Assembly (NCBI RefSeq): GCF_030815485.1
Contig: NZ_JAUSWV010000002.1
Location: 3,038,001-3,102,000 of the forward strand
Source of the DNA: Streptomyces rishiriensis
GTDB taxonomy: Bacteria; Actinomycetota; Actinomycetes; Streptomycetales; Streptomycetaceae
DNA length: 64,000 bases
Reading direction: 5' to 3'
Numbering within the stretch: the first letter of the stretch is position 1; each line of letters opens with the position of its first letter. The notes under the pieces are model-generated. The model ran no database searches and was not told the origin of the DNA. It saw nothing but the letters and a program-made list of their open reading frames with translations. A program made the translations under genes and the position numbers. Below, one piece after another: positions 16,544 to 25,503 of this stretch.

Positions 16544-19111
16544 GTGCCTGGCACAAACCTGACTCGCGAAGAGGCACAGCAACGGGCGAAGCTGCTCAGC
16601 GTTGACTCTTACGAGATCGATCTCGACCTCTCCGGCGCGCAGGAGGGCGGGACCTACCGGTCCGTCACGACGGTGCGCTTCGACGTCGCGGAGGGGGGCT
16701 CGGAGTCCTTCATCGACCTGGTGGCGCCGACCGTCCACGAGGTCACGCTGAACGGTGACACGCTCGACGCGGCGGGGCTCTTCAAGGACTCAAGGATCGC
16801 GCTGCCGGGCCTGCTGGAGGGCCGTAACGTCCTGCGGGTCGTCGCCGACTGCGCGTACACCAACACCGGTGAGGGTCTGCACCGGTTCGTCGATCCGGTC
16901 GACGAACAGGCCTATCTGTACACGCAGTTCGAGGTGCCGGACGCCCGCCGCGTCTTCGCGTCCTTCGAGCAGCCGGATCTCAAGGCCACCTTCCGGTTCA
17001 CCGTGAAGGCGCCGACCGGCTGGACCGTCATCTCCAACTCCCCGACGCCCGAGCCCAAGGACGACGTCTGGGCCTTCGAGCCGACCCCGCGGATCTCCAG
17101 CTACATCACCGCGCTCATCGTGGGGCCGTACCACAGCGTCCACAGCGTGTACGAGAAGGACGGGCAGTCGGTCCCCCTCGGCATCTACTGCCGGCCCTCC
17201 CTCGCCGAGTTCCTCGACTCGGACGCGATCTTCGAGGTCACGCGGCAGGGCTTCGACTGGTTCCAGGAGAAGTTCGACTACGCCTACCCGTTCAAGAAGT
17301 ACGACCAGCTGTTCGTGCCGGAGTTCAACGCGGGCGCGATGGAGAACGCGGGCGCGGTCACCATCCGGGACCAGTACGTGTTCCGGTCGAAGGTCACCGA
17401 CGCGGCCTACGAGCTGCGCGCGGAGACGATCCTGCACGAGCTGGCCCACATGTGGTTCGGCGACCTGGTCACCATGGAGTGGTGGAACGACCTGTGGCTG
17501 AACGAGTCGTTCGCCACGTACACCTCCATCGCCTGCCAGGCGTACTACCCGCAGTCGCGCTGGCCGCACTCGTGGACGACGTTCGCCAACTCCATGAAGA
17601 CCTGGGCGTACCGGCAGGACCAGCTGCCGTCCACCCACCCGATCATGGCCGAGATCCGCGACCTGGACGACGTCCTCGTCAACTTCGACGGCATCACCTA
17701 CGCCAAGGGCGCGTCCGTCCTGAAGCAGCTCGTGGCGTACGTCGGCATGGACGAGTTCTTCGCGGGCGTGCAGGCCTACTTCAAGCAGCACGCGTTCGGC
17801 AACACGCGTCTGTCCGACCTGCTCGGCGCGCTGGAGGAGACCTCCGGCCGTGACCTCGGCACCTGGTCGCAGAAGTGGCTCCAGACCGCGGGCATCAACA
17901 TCCTCCGTCCCGAGATCGAGACGGACGCCGAGGGTGTCATCACGTCCTTCGCGATCCGCCAGGAGGCCCCGGCGCTCCCGGCCGGCGCCAAGGGCGAGCC
18001 GACCCTGCGCCCGCACCGCATCGCCGTCGGCCTGTACGGACTCGACGCCACCAGCGGCAAGCTGGTGCGCGACGAGCGCGTGGAGCTGGACATCGACGGC
18101 GAGCTGACGGCCGTACCGCAGCTGGTCGGCAAGCGCCGTGCGAACGTCGTCCTGCTCAACGACGACGACCTGTCGTACGCCAAGGTCCGCCTCGACGAGC
18201 AGTCGCTCGCCTTCGTCACCGAGCACCTCGGCGACTTCGAGTCCTCCCTGCCGCGCGCCCTGTGCTGGGCGTCCGCCTGGGACATGACCCGGGACGGCGA
18301 ACTGCCCACCCGCGACTACCTGTCCCTGGTGCTGTCCGGCATCGGCAAGGAGTCCGACATCGGGGTGGTCCAGTCGCTGCACCGCCAGGTCAAGCTCGCC
18401 ATCGACCTGTACGCCGCCCCGGCCGCCCGCGAGACCCTGCTGACCCGCTGGACGGACGCCACGCTGGCGCACCTGCGGTCCTCGGCGGCGGGCAGCGACC
18501 ACCAGCTGGCCTGGGCGCGCGCGTTCGCGGCGACCGCCCGCACGCCGGAGCAGATCGACCTCCTGGAGTCGCTGCTCGACGGCGGCCAGACCATCGAGGG
18601 CCTGGCCGTCGACACCGAGCTGCGCTGGGCGTTCGTGCAGCGGCTGGTGGCCGTGGGGACCTTCGACGAGGCGGACATCGCCGCCGAGTACGAACGGGAC
18701 AAGACGGCCGCCGGTGAGCGGCACGCGGCGACCGCGCGGGCCGCCCGGCCGACCCCGGAGGCCAAGGCGGAGGCGTGGGCGTCGGTCGTGGAATCCGACG
18801 AGCTGCCGAACGCCGTACAGGAGGCCGTCATCGGCGGCTTCGTCCAGACCGACCAGCGTGAGCTGCTCGCGCCGTACACGGACCGGTACTTCGAGGTCGT
18901 CAAGGGCATCTGGGACTCCCGTTCGCACGAGATCGCCCAGCAGATCGCGGTCGGTCTCTACCCGACGGTCCAGGTCTCCCGGGAGACCCTGGATAAGACG
19001 GACGCCTGGCTGGCCTCCGCCGAGCCGAACGCGGCCCTGCGCCGCCTCGTCTCCGAGTCCCGCGCGGGCGTGGAACGCGCGCTGAAGGCCCAGGCGGCCG
19101 ACGCGCAGTAG
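16544..19111 (+). CDS. pepN: Aminopeptidase N (M1 family), paralogue 2
   Basis: An 855-residue zinc aminopeptidase starting at GTG 16544 with AGGAG seven bases upstream; a longer frame upstream lacks a ribosome-binding site. GAMEN precedes HELAH at residues 298-302, and the third zinc ligand is in LNESFAT, the canonical form (the first copy has LKESFAD). It shares the whole domain order with the copy at 2721 but differs throughout, so the two are old paralogues and not an assembly repeat. This copy has the more canonical active site and is the better candidate for the housekeeping enzyme. Confidence 0.93.
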   Translation: MPGTNLTREEAQQRAKLLSVDSYEIDLDLSGAQEGGTYRSVTTVRFDVAEGGSESFIDLVAPTVHEVTLNGDTLDAAGLFKDSRIALPGLLEGRNVLRVVADCAYTNTGEGLHRFVDPVDEQAYLYTQFEVPDARRVFASFEQPDLKATFRFTVKAPTGWTVISNSPTPEPKDDVWAFEPTPRISSYITALIVGPYHSVHSVYEKDGQSVPLGIYCRPSLAEFLDSDAIFEVTRQGFDWFQEKFDYAYPFKKYDQLFVPEFNAGAMENAGAVTIRDQYVFRSKVTDAAYELRAETILHELAHMWFGDLVTMEWWNDLWLNESFATYTSIACQAYYPQSRWPHSWTTFANSMKTWAYRQDQLPSTHPIMAEIRDLDDVLVNFDGITYAKGASVLKQLVAYVGMDEFFAGVQAYFKQHAFGNTRLSDLLGALEETSGRDLGTWSQKWLQTAGINILRPEIETDAEGVITSFAIRQEAPALPAGAKGEPTLRPHRIAVGLYGLDATSGKLVRDERVELDIDGELTAVPQLVGKRRANVVLLNDDDLSYAKVRLDEQSLAFVTEHLGDFESSLPRALCWASAWDMTRDGELPTRDYLSLVLSGIGKESDIGVVQSLHRQVKLAIDLYAAPAARETLLTRWTDATLAHLRSSAAGSDHQLAWARAFAATARTPEQIDLLESLLDGGQTIEGLAVDTELRWAFVQRLVAVGTFDEADIAAEYERDKTAAGERHAATARAARPTPEAKAEAWASVVESDELPNAVQEAVIGGFVQTDQRELLAPYTDRYFEVVKGIWDSRSHEIAQQIAVGLYPTVQVSRETLDKTDAWLASAEPNAALRRLVSESRAGVERALKAQAADAQ

Positions 19112-19315
19112 CCCCCGCCGGACCCCGCGGCGGCCCCGGCTCAGGGTTCCCGCTGCGGACGTTCCTGGTCAGGGGTTGCTGCTCAGGGGTTGCTGGTCCG
19201 GAGGTTCCTGGTCAGCGGTTCCTGCGCTGGAGGTTCCTGCGCAACAGAGGGCGCCCGATGTCGCATCGGGCGCCCTCTGCCGTCCCGGGCCGGGCCGGGG
19301 CGGGTCGGGCCGCGC

Positions 19316-20251
19316 TCACCGCCGGAGCGCCGGACCTGTCGTCCTCGGCCGGTCCTCGCGAGCCCCGCCTGCCGCCGGTGCGAACGTGCGTACGGCAGTT
19401 CCGCCGGCCCTCAGCTGGCCCGCCACCGTCGCGCCGAAGGCCAGCGCCATGCCCGTCAGCTGGAGCGGCGTCAGCGCCTGCCCGAGGGCGGCCCAGCCGA
19501 CGACGGCCGCGGTCAGCGGGGACAACGGGCCCAGGAAGGTGACCTGGGTCGCGGTGAGCCGGCCGATGCCCCGGAACCAGAGCCAGTACGAGACCGCCGT
19601 GTTCGCCAGGGCGAGGTAGAGGTAGCCACCGACCGCACGGCCGTCCAGGGCGGGCGGAGCGCCTTCGAGAAGGAAGGCGAGCGGGGCGATGAGCAGGCCG
19701 CCCGCCGTGAGCTGCCAGCCGGCGAGGGCGAGCGGACCGACGCCGTCCGGGCGGCCCCACCGCTTCGTGAGCACCGTTCCGGCCGACATCGAGGCGGTGG
19801 ACGCGAGCGCCGCGAGCACGCCGAGCGGGTCCAGCGCCCCGGCCGCCTTGAGCACCACCAGACTGACCCCGAACGCTGCCACGACCCCTGCCAGTACCGT
19901 CCTGGCGGCCGGCCGCTGCCCCAGCAGCAGCGCCGAGAGACCGACGACGAACAGCGGCCCGACCGAGCCGACGACCGCCGCCATGCCACCGGGCAGCCGG
20001 TACGCGGAGAGGAAGAGGAGCGGGAAGAAGGCGCCGATGTTCAGCGCGCCGAGTATCGCGGCCTTCCCCCACCAGACGCCGCGCGGCAGGACCCGGCCGA
20101 GGGCGAGCAGCAGCAACCCGGCGGGCAGGGCCCGCATCAGGCCGGTGAACAGCGGCCGGTCAGCGGGCAGGAACTCGGTGGTGACGGCGTAGGTGGTGCC
20201 CCAGGAGACGGGGGCGAGAGCGGTCAGCAGGACGGTCGTGGACCTCTTCAT
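19316..20251 (-). CDS. EamA/DMT-family transporter
   Basis: A 311-residue inner-membrane protein with ten hydrophobic segments in two EamA repeats (LAPVSWGTTYAVTTEFLPAD at the start, GPLSPLTAAVVGWAALGQ in the second half). Drug/metabolite-transporter members export amino acids or small metabolites. The start codon lies nine bases from an array of palindromic operators, and the divergent gene encodes a MarR-type repressor, so the transporter is probably induced by a compound that releases the repressor. The last 25 residues are a charged cytoplasmic tail. Confidence 0.88.
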   Translation of the reverse strand: MKRSTTVLLTALAPVSWGTTYAVTTEFLPADRPLFTGLMRALPAGLLLLALGRVLPRGVWWGKAAILGALNIGAFFPLLFLSAYRLPGGMAAVVGSVGPLFVVGLSALLLGQRPAARTVLAGVVAAFGVSLVVLKAAGALDPLGVLAALASTASMSAGTVLTKRWGRPDGVGPLALAGWQLTAGGLLIAPLAFLLEGAPPALDGRAVGGYLYLALANTAVSYWLWFRGIGRLTATQVTFLGPLSPLTAAVVGWAALGQALTPLQLTGMALAFGATVAGQLRAGGTAVRTFAPAAGGAREDRPRTTGPALRR

Positions 20252-20259
20252 GGAATTAG

Positions 20260-20316
20260 CTTAGCGCTAAGCGACTTAGCGTCAAGCGGCTTAGCGACAA
20301 GCAGCTTGGTAGCGAG
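20260..20316. repeat. Operator array, four 15-bp-spaced copies of a CTTAGCGCTAAG-type site
   Basis: A perfect 12-bp palindrome, CTTAGCGCTAAG (20260-20271), is followed at exact 15-bp steps by CTTAGCGTCAAG (20275-20286), CTTAGCGACAAG (20290-20301) and a weaker CTTGGTAGCGAG (20305-20316). The array occupies the space between the divergent EamA and MarR genes and is the probable MarR binding region. Confidence 0.75.
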
Positions 20317-20359
20317 CTACTTTCTCGTGGCTGATCGGAATCGGGGGGATACTCGTCCC

Positions 20360-20881
20360 ATGAGCAGCCCGCAGCCCCCGCGCAAGGACCCGGTCGACGC
20401 GATCATCGATCAGTGGGCGACGGTCCGCCCCGACCTCGACACCGGCGCCATGGAGGTCTTCGGCCGGATCTCCCGGCTCGCGCGCGCGATGGGCGACCGC
20501 ATGGAGAAGGCGTACTCGGCTCTCGGCATCGGACGCGGCGAGTTCGACGTACTCGCCACGCTGCGCCGCTCCGGCGAGCCCTACACCCTCTCACCCCGCG
20601 AGCTGTCGGCGACGCTCATGCTCACCACCGGGGGCATGACCGGCCGCCTCGACAAGCTGGAGCGGGCCGCGCTGCTGCGCCGCTCCCCCGATCCGCACGA
20701 CCGGCGGGGCCTCCAGGTGACGCTGACCGAGAAGGGGCTGGAGCTCGTCGACCAGGCGGTCGGCGCGGGCCTCGCCACCCAGACCGAGGCCCTGACCGCC
20801 GCCCTGGACACCGAACGGGTCCGTCAACTGGCCGAGCTGCTGCGAGAGTTGCTGCTGACGACGGAGACCCCCGGGAGTTGA
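20360..20881 (+). CDS. MarR-family transcriptional regulator
   Basis: A 173-residue winged-helix regulator: GRGEFDVLATLRRSG, LSPRELSATLMLTTGGMTGRLDKLE (recognition region) and the wing RSPDPHDRRGLQVTLTEKG. The ATG at 20360 is chosen because the MarR fold begins just after it and the upstream frame runs through the operator array. It is divergent from the EamA gene. The effector is unknown; MarR proteins usually bind phenolic or hydrophobic small molecules and control an efflux gene, which fits this pair. Confidence 0.88.
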   Translation: MSSPQPPRKDPVDAIIDQWATVRPDLDTGAMEVFGRISRLARAMGDRMEKAYSALGIGRGEFDVLATLRRSGEPYTLSPRELSATLMLTTGGMTGRLDKLERAALLRRSPDPHDRRGLQVTLTEKGLELVDQAVGAGLATQTEALTAALDTERVRQLAELLRELLLTTETPGS

Positions 20882-21042
20882 GCCGGTGCGCTCGACGAGC
20901 CGGTCCGAAGGCAGGGCCGGGGAGCCGACCTGAGGGCTGACCGAGGAGCCGACCTGCCACCACGCCGCAGTACCTTGTCGGCGGCCTGGACCGCATGTTG
21001 ACCGACGAGCCGACCTGACGGCTGACCGCGAGCTTCCGGCGA

Positions 21043-21158
21043 CCCGTGGACACCGGCCTCCAGGAGGCGGCCGACCTCGGCTGGAAGTCGCCCAGGTGGT
21101 CGGCGGCCATGCGCCCGCCGACCTCCTCGACACCTACCAGGCCGAACGGCACCCCTGA
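21043..21158 (+). pseudogene. Remnant of an FAD-dependent aromatic-ring monooxygenase
   Basis: The frame from 21049 reads DTGLQEAADLGWK, the conserved FAD-proximal motif of PheA/MhpA/rifampicin-monooxygenase-type flavoproteins. After the lysine one base is missing: continuing one frame over gives AQVVGGHAPADLLDTYQAERHP and then TGA at 21156, which is the normal continuation of the same motif. Upstream, 20882-21040 has only repeated GAGCCGACCTG segments and stop codons. It is a decayed C-terminal piece and is not expected to be functional. Confidence 0.65.
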
Positions 21159-21164
21159 ACGCGT

Positions 21165-21223
21165 CGAGGGCGTCGGCCCCTCCCCGTACGCGCATGTCGT
21201 ACGGGAAGGGGCCGACGCCCTCG
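21165..21223. terminator. Long hairpin after the monooxygenase remnant
   Basis: A 26-bp stem with one mismatch joins 21165-21190 with 21198-21223 around a seven-base loop. It was probably the terminator of the lost monooxygenase gene and now separates it from the convergent gene at 21272. Confidence 0.75.
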
Positions 21224-21271
21224 GGCCCGAGGCCGGGCCGTGAGTCAGGGGGCCGCGAGCCAGGCCCAGGC

Positions 21272-21541
21272 CTAGGCCTGGCCCTTGACGGTGATGTTGG
21301 AGCTGGTGGGGTCGTGCCTGTCCTTCGACCTGTCCAGCACCCACACCAGGCCGGCGATGAGCGCGAACAGGGCGAGGGGGGCCACCACATAGAGGCCCAG
21401 CGTCTCGCCGACGCTCAGACCCGGGCCGGGGTCGTCACCGTCGTCGCGGGTCAGCGCGAGCGCGGGGGACGACATGAGCAGCATCATCAGCGTCGTACCG
21501 GCAGCCAGGGCGCCGGCGCGCAGGGCGTTCTTCTTGTCCAC
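21272..21541 (-). CDS. Small secreted/membrane protein of unknown function
   Basis: An 89-residue protein starting at GTG 21541 (VDKKNALRAG). A signal-like segment ends in SSPALALT, a short acidic linker (DDGDDPGPG) follows, and one transmembrane helix (TLGLYVVAPLALFALIAGLVWVL) is near residues 50-72, with a short cytoplasmic tail. No Shine-Dalgarno sequence is visible, and a TAACTT-like -10 lies 7-12 bases upstream, so translation is probably leaderless. Its topology suggests a small membrane-anchored subunit or stress peptide; I do not know the family. Confidence 0.6.
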   Translation of the reverse strand: MDKKNALRAGALAAGTTLMMLLMSSPALALTRDDGDDPGPGLSVGETLGLYVVAPLALFALIAGLVWVLDRSKDRHDPTSSNITVKGQA

Positions 21542-21817
21542 GGTGCCCAAGTTAGCGAACGGTGCCGGGGAGCGCGCGCCCGGGGTGCCGTATGAGGCGC
21601 GGGGCGCTCGTACGGCCGTTGCAGGGACCGCCACCGCCGAACGCCGTGACGGCATCGAAAGGCCCGCCCACCTCACCCACGACCTCCCCCCCCCGGCTCC
21701 CGGTCGGGCTGCCGGTCGGGCCTTACACGGCACGGCGTCGGCGCCGCTCAGGTTCCGCTCGGCACGGCGCTCAGGTTCCGCTCGGCTCCGCCCAGGCTTC
21801 GGCACGGCAGCCGCCGC

Positions 21818-23953
21818 TCAGGCTTCCGCAGGGGGAGTCCCCAAGGGCGGCGGGCCGTGCTTGTCCCCGGGGGCAGCACCGGGAGGGTCCTGCTCCTCCC
21901 GTAGCACCTCGATCAGCGCCCGCAGCCTCGGCGAGGCGGCCAGCTCCTCCAAGGTCACCGGGCGGCCCGCCGCGTCCGCGATCGGCAGTCGCCAGTTCGG
22001 ATACTGGTCCCAGGTGCCGGGAAGGTTCTGCGGGCGGCGGTCGCCGACGCCGTCCGGGAGCCAGACGCCGATCATGCGGGCGGGGGTGCGCAGCAGGAAG
22101 CGGTGGACGGCCTGGACCTCGGCCTCCTCCGAGGAGAGGTCGCTGCCGCCGGTGCCGGCCAGAAGTCCGAGACGGGTGAGTGTGGCCAGCCACTCCGCCG
22201 TGTCGTTGGCCGCCTCCGCGCGCTCCTCCTCGACCGGGCGGGTCGCGAGGCCCAGCCGGTCCCGGAGTTCGACGTGGTCGCCGGTGAGCCGGGCGGCGGT
22301 GGACGGCAGGTCGTGCGTGGTGGCGGTGGCCAGGCAGTCGTCGCGCCAGCGGTCGGGGGGAAGGGGGCGCCCGTCGCCGTCCCAGTCCCGTTCGAACCAC
22401 AGTACGGACGTACCCAGCACCCCCCGTTCGCGCAGCGTCTCGCGCACACCCGGCTCGACGGTGCCGAGATCCTCGCCGATCACCACCGAACCGGCCCGGG
22501 AGGCCTCCAGTACCAGGACCGCGAGCATGGCCTCGGCGTCGTAGCGGACGTACGCGCCCTCGGTCGGCGGCTCGCCCTGGGGGACCCACCACAGGCGGAA
22601 CAGGCCCATGACGTGGTCGATGCGCAGGGCGCCTGCGTACCGGAAGAGTGCCTGGAGGAGCCGTCGGTAGGGCGCGTACCCGGAGGCGGCCAGCCGGTCC
22701 GGACGCCAGGGCGGCAGGCCCCAGTCCTGGCCGCGCGCGTTGAAGGCGTCGGGCGGTGCGCCGACCGACATGCCGGCGGCGAAGTACTCCTGCTGCGCCC
22801 ACGCGTCGGCGCCCTCGGGATGCACGCCGACCGCCAGGTCGTGCACGATCCCGACCGGCATGCCCGCCTCCCGCGCCGCGCGCTGGGCGGCGGTGAGCTG
22901 GGCGTCGGTGAGCCAGGCGAGGCGGGAGTGGAAGTCGACGCGGTCCATCAACTCGCCGCGGGCGCGGGTGGTCTCGGCGGAGCGCGGGTCCTGAAGCCCG
23001 GCCGGCCACCGCCGCCACTGCGATCCGTGCACCTCGGCGAGCGCACACCAGGTGGCGTGGTCCTCCAGGGCCTGACCCTGTTCGGCGAGGAAGTCGCAGT
23101 AGGCGGCGCGCCGGCCGGGCCCGAGCGGTACCCGGGCGACCAGCTCCAGCGCCTCGCGCTTCAGTTCCCACACGGCGTCCCGGTCGATCAACTCGCCCTT
23201 TTCCAGGACGGCTTCGCGCAGTCGTCCGGCGCGTTCGAGCAACGCGGAACGCGGATCCCCGGCGTCCTGGAGGTACGCGAACTCGGGGACGTCCTCGACC
23301 CGCAGATGCACCGGATCGGGGAAGCGGCGCGAGGAGGGACGGTACGGGGAGGGGTCGGTCGGCGTGCCCGGTACGGCCGCGTGCAAGGGGTTGACCTGCA
23401 CGAACCCGGCGCCGAGCGCCCGACCGGCCCAGGCGGTCAGCTCGCCGAGGTCACCGAGGTCGCCCATGCCCCAGGAGCGCCGGGAGAGCAGGGAGTACAG
23501 CTGGACGAGGAGTCCGTACGAGCGTCCCGAAGGCGTGGGGAGGCGGGGCGGCGCGACGACGAGATGGGCGCGGCCGGTCCGCCCGTCGGGCGCGCTGGCC
23601 GTCAAGAGGTGTACTCCCAGCGGGAGTCGCTCGACGGAGTCGCGGCACTCGCCCTGCTCGGTCTCCACCCGCAGGGCGGTGCCCCGGGGGAGGGCGGTGA
23701 GCGCTTCGCAGGGGCTTCCGCGCCAGCACACCACCGTCGGCGGCAGCAGCCGCTCGCGCAGCTCCCGTTCCCGGGCGGCGAGCGCGGCACGTACGGCCTT
23801 CGGGGTGCCCGCGTCGACGCCGAGGGCGGCCAGGGCACGGGTGACGGCACCGGCCGAGGCGGTGACCGTACGGTCCGGGGAGGGTTGGTAGGAGGTGGCG
23901 ACGCCGTGCAGGGCGGCGAGCCGGGCGAGCTCCTCTCCGGGGGGCGCGGTCAT
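21818..23953 (-). CDS. malQ: 4-alpha-glucanotransferase
   Basis: A 711-residue GH77 enzyme (amylomaltase) that transfers glucan chains between malto-oligosaccharides. It has the bacterial N-terminal extension and the catalytic core with SYGLLVQLYSLLSRRSWGMGDL, HAAVPGTPTDPSPYRPSSR, the nucleophile region RIDHVMGLFR and the acid/base and stabiliser in VIGEDLGTVEP and ATTHDLPST. The length is normal for the long type. The start at 23953 touches the stop codon of the small gene at 23954-24160 on the same strand, so the two are cotranscribed. Confidence 0.93.
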   Translation of the reverse strand: MTAPPGEELARLAALHGVATSYQPSPDRTVTASAGAVTRALAALGVDAGTPKAVRAALAARERELRERLLPPTVVCWRGSPCEALTALPRGTALRVETEQGECRDSVERLPLGVHLLTASAPDGRTGRAHLVVAPPRLPTPSGRSYGLLVQLYSLLSRRSWGMGDLGDLGELTAWAGRALGAGFVQVNPLHAAVPGTPTDPSPYRPSSRRFPDPVHLRVEDVPEFAYLQDAGDPRSALLERAGRLREAVLEKGELIDRDAVWELKREALELVARVPLGPGRRAAYCDFLAEQGQALEDHATWCALAEVHGSQWRRWPAGLQDPRSAETTRARGELMDRVDFHSRLAWLTDAQLTAAQRAAREAGMPVGIVHDLAVGVHPEGADAWAQQEYFAAGMSVGAPPDAFNARGQDWGLPPWRPDRLAASGYAPYRRLLQALFRYAGALRIDHVMGLFRLWWVPQGEPPTEGAYVRYDAEAMLAVLVLEASRAGSVVIGEDLGTVEPGVRETLRERGVLGTSVLWFERDWDGDGRPLPPDRWRDDCLATATTHDLPSTAARLTGDHVELRDRLGLATRPVEEERAEAANDTAEWLATLTRLGLLAGTGGSDLSSEEAEVQAVHRFLLRTPARMIGVWLPDGVGDRRPQNLPGTWDQYPNWRLPIADAAGRPVTLEELAASPRLRALIEVLREEQDPPGAAPGDKHGPPPLGTPPAEA

Positions 23954-24160
23954 CTAGGGCCTCGTGGAGTCGGAGTCCGCGACGGCGAACGGCGGCTCGC
24001 TGGTCAGGGGCTCGGCGTCGGGCAGCGGGGGTTCGCTGGTCAGCGGCAGTTCGGCGTAGGCGCCCTCGGCGCTGAAGGCGCAGAGGCAGGGGTTCTCGAG
24101 CTCGACGGCGGTGGCGGCGGAGTGCTCCGCCAGGCGTTTGGAGCGGGCCGGTGCGATCAC
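23954..24160 (-). CDS. Small unknown protein upstream of and coupled to malQ
   Basis: A 68-residue frame with a good ribosome-binding site (GAGGAGGCC, then GTG at 24160) whose TAG stop is directly followed by the malQ ATG. The C-terminal half holds a degenerate repeat (PLTSEPPLPDAE, then PLTSEPPFAVAD) and is acidic and proline-rich; there are two Cys in NPCLCAF. It might act as a translational leader for malQ or be a small protein in its own right. I do not recognise it. Confidence 0.5.
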   Translation of the reverse strand: MIAPARSKRLAEHSAATAVELENPCLCAFSAEGAYAELPLTSEPPLPDAEPLTSEPPFAVADSDSTRP

Positions 24161-24643
24161 GGTGGCCTCCTCATCAGTACGGCATCGGTTACCCCCAGCC
24201 CTACCCAGTGGACGCGGGGACAGACGTCCTCACGTCATTACACGCCGCCACCCCCTCCCGCGGCCCGCGCCGACACGACGGACCGGCGCGCCGGAACCAG
24301 GACGGACGACGCCGCACGCCGAGCAAGCCCGCCCTGCGCGAGGCAGCTCCGGCCCCGCCCGCCCGATCGCGCCAGGCCGTAACCGCGCCGCAGACGACGC
24401 GCGTGACGGCAGGCACGACTCGGCTCACGGCCCACGGCCCACGGCCCACGGGATGAGTACGGGGACGGCACCGGCACGCCGCTTCGGATCCGGGGGCACA
24501 GGGAACCCCCTGAAGCCCGTCACCGCGGGTACGTCACCGCGGGTCCGTCACCGCGGGTCCGTCACCTCCGGCCGGGGCCGCTCGTGACGCGATGTGCGGA
24601 CGCGGGCGGGCGGGCGCCGCCCGCCATGCGAAGACCCGGATCG
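24161..24643. other. Intergenic region with short tandem repeats
   Basis: No convincing gene is seen. It contains the promoter region of the malQ unit near 24161-24240, a CACGGCC run around 24426-24450 and three 14-bp direct repeats (GTCACCGCGGGTCC type) at 24519-24560, then a GC-rich hairpin at about 24604-24624 that may end the HNH gene. Confidence 0.5.
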
Positions 24644-25180
24644 TCAGGCGCTGATGCCGTCGATCCGGGCCAGTGCGTCGTCCGCGCCGAACGGCTGCAA
24701 GTAGGGCAGCCAGCGCGGGTCCCTGTGCCCGGTACCGATGATGCGCCAGGCGAGTCCGGAGGGCGGCGCGGGTTTGTGGCGCAGCCGCCAGCCGATCTCG
24801 ACGAGGTGCCGGTCGGCCTTGACGTGGTTGCAGCGGCGGCAGGACGCCACGACGTTGTCCCACACGTGCTTGCCCCCGCGACTGCGCGGGATGACGTGGT
24901 CGACGCTGGTTGCGACGCCACCGCAGTACATGCACCGGCCCCCGTCCCGGGCGAAGAGCGCCCGCCGGGTCAGAGGAACGGGCCCCCGATAGGGAACCCG
25001 GACGAATCGCTTGAGCCGGACCACGCTGGGTGCGGGGACTGTGACGGTCGCGCTGTGCAGGAAGGCGCCGGATTCCTCGAGGGAGATCGCCTTGTTCTCC
25101 AGGACGAGGACGAGCGCACGGCGGAGCGGTACGACGCCGAGCGGCTCGTACGACGCGTTGAGGACCAGGACATGCGGCAC
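24644..25180 (-). CDS. HNH endonuclease-family protein
   Basis: A 178-residue protein beginning VPHVLVLNASYEPL, with AAGGAGG five to six bases before the GTG at 25180. The HNH core is complete: CMYC at residues 83-86, DHVIPRSRGG at 94-103 and CRRCNH at 114-119, forming a zinc-stabilised beta-beta-alpha metal nuclease site. The N-terminal 70 residues are characteristic of a conserved actinobacterial HNH family often found near mscS, as here. The cellular DNA target is unknown; these are core genes rather than homing enzymes, since no intron or mobile element is nearby. Confidence 0.85.
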   Translation of the reverse strand: MPHVLVLNASYEPLGVVPLRRALVLVLENKAISLEESGAFLHSATVTVPAPSVVRLKRFVRVPYRGPVPLTRRALFARDGGRCMYCGGVATSVDHVIPRSRGGKHVWDNVVASCRRCNHVKADRHLVEIGWRLRHKPAPPSGLAWRIIGTGHRDPRWLPYLQPFGADDALARIDGISA

Positions 25181-25503
25181 GGATGCCTCCTTGGGCGTCG
25201 GCGGCGCGTGGCTCGCGCCGGGACGATCTGTGGTCAGTGTCCCCTCTTGCCTGGTGGACGCGCCACCATGTCCCGGTAACGGGCTGGGAGTGTTTTCGAC
25301 CACACCTGATGTCTCCCCCGGATCATGGCCTGTTCAAGCCCAGGTGAGGACTGTCTCTCCTTCACGGAACTCGCCGAACCACACACAATGCCCCGTTAGT
25401 GTGGTGGTTCTGCCCGTTCGGTGACCTTTCCGTGACCTTGCAGCGCGTGTCGCCCTTGACCGCCGCGCCGAATGGAGCAGTGCAGCACCTGGAGGTTCCT
25501 GCC

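Noticed and set aside
24201..24587. Possible small genes between the malQ unit and the HNH gene
   Set aside because: Frames in this stretch are Arg/Pro/Thr-rich, built on short DNA repeats, lack ribosome-binding sites and overlap each other in several frames.
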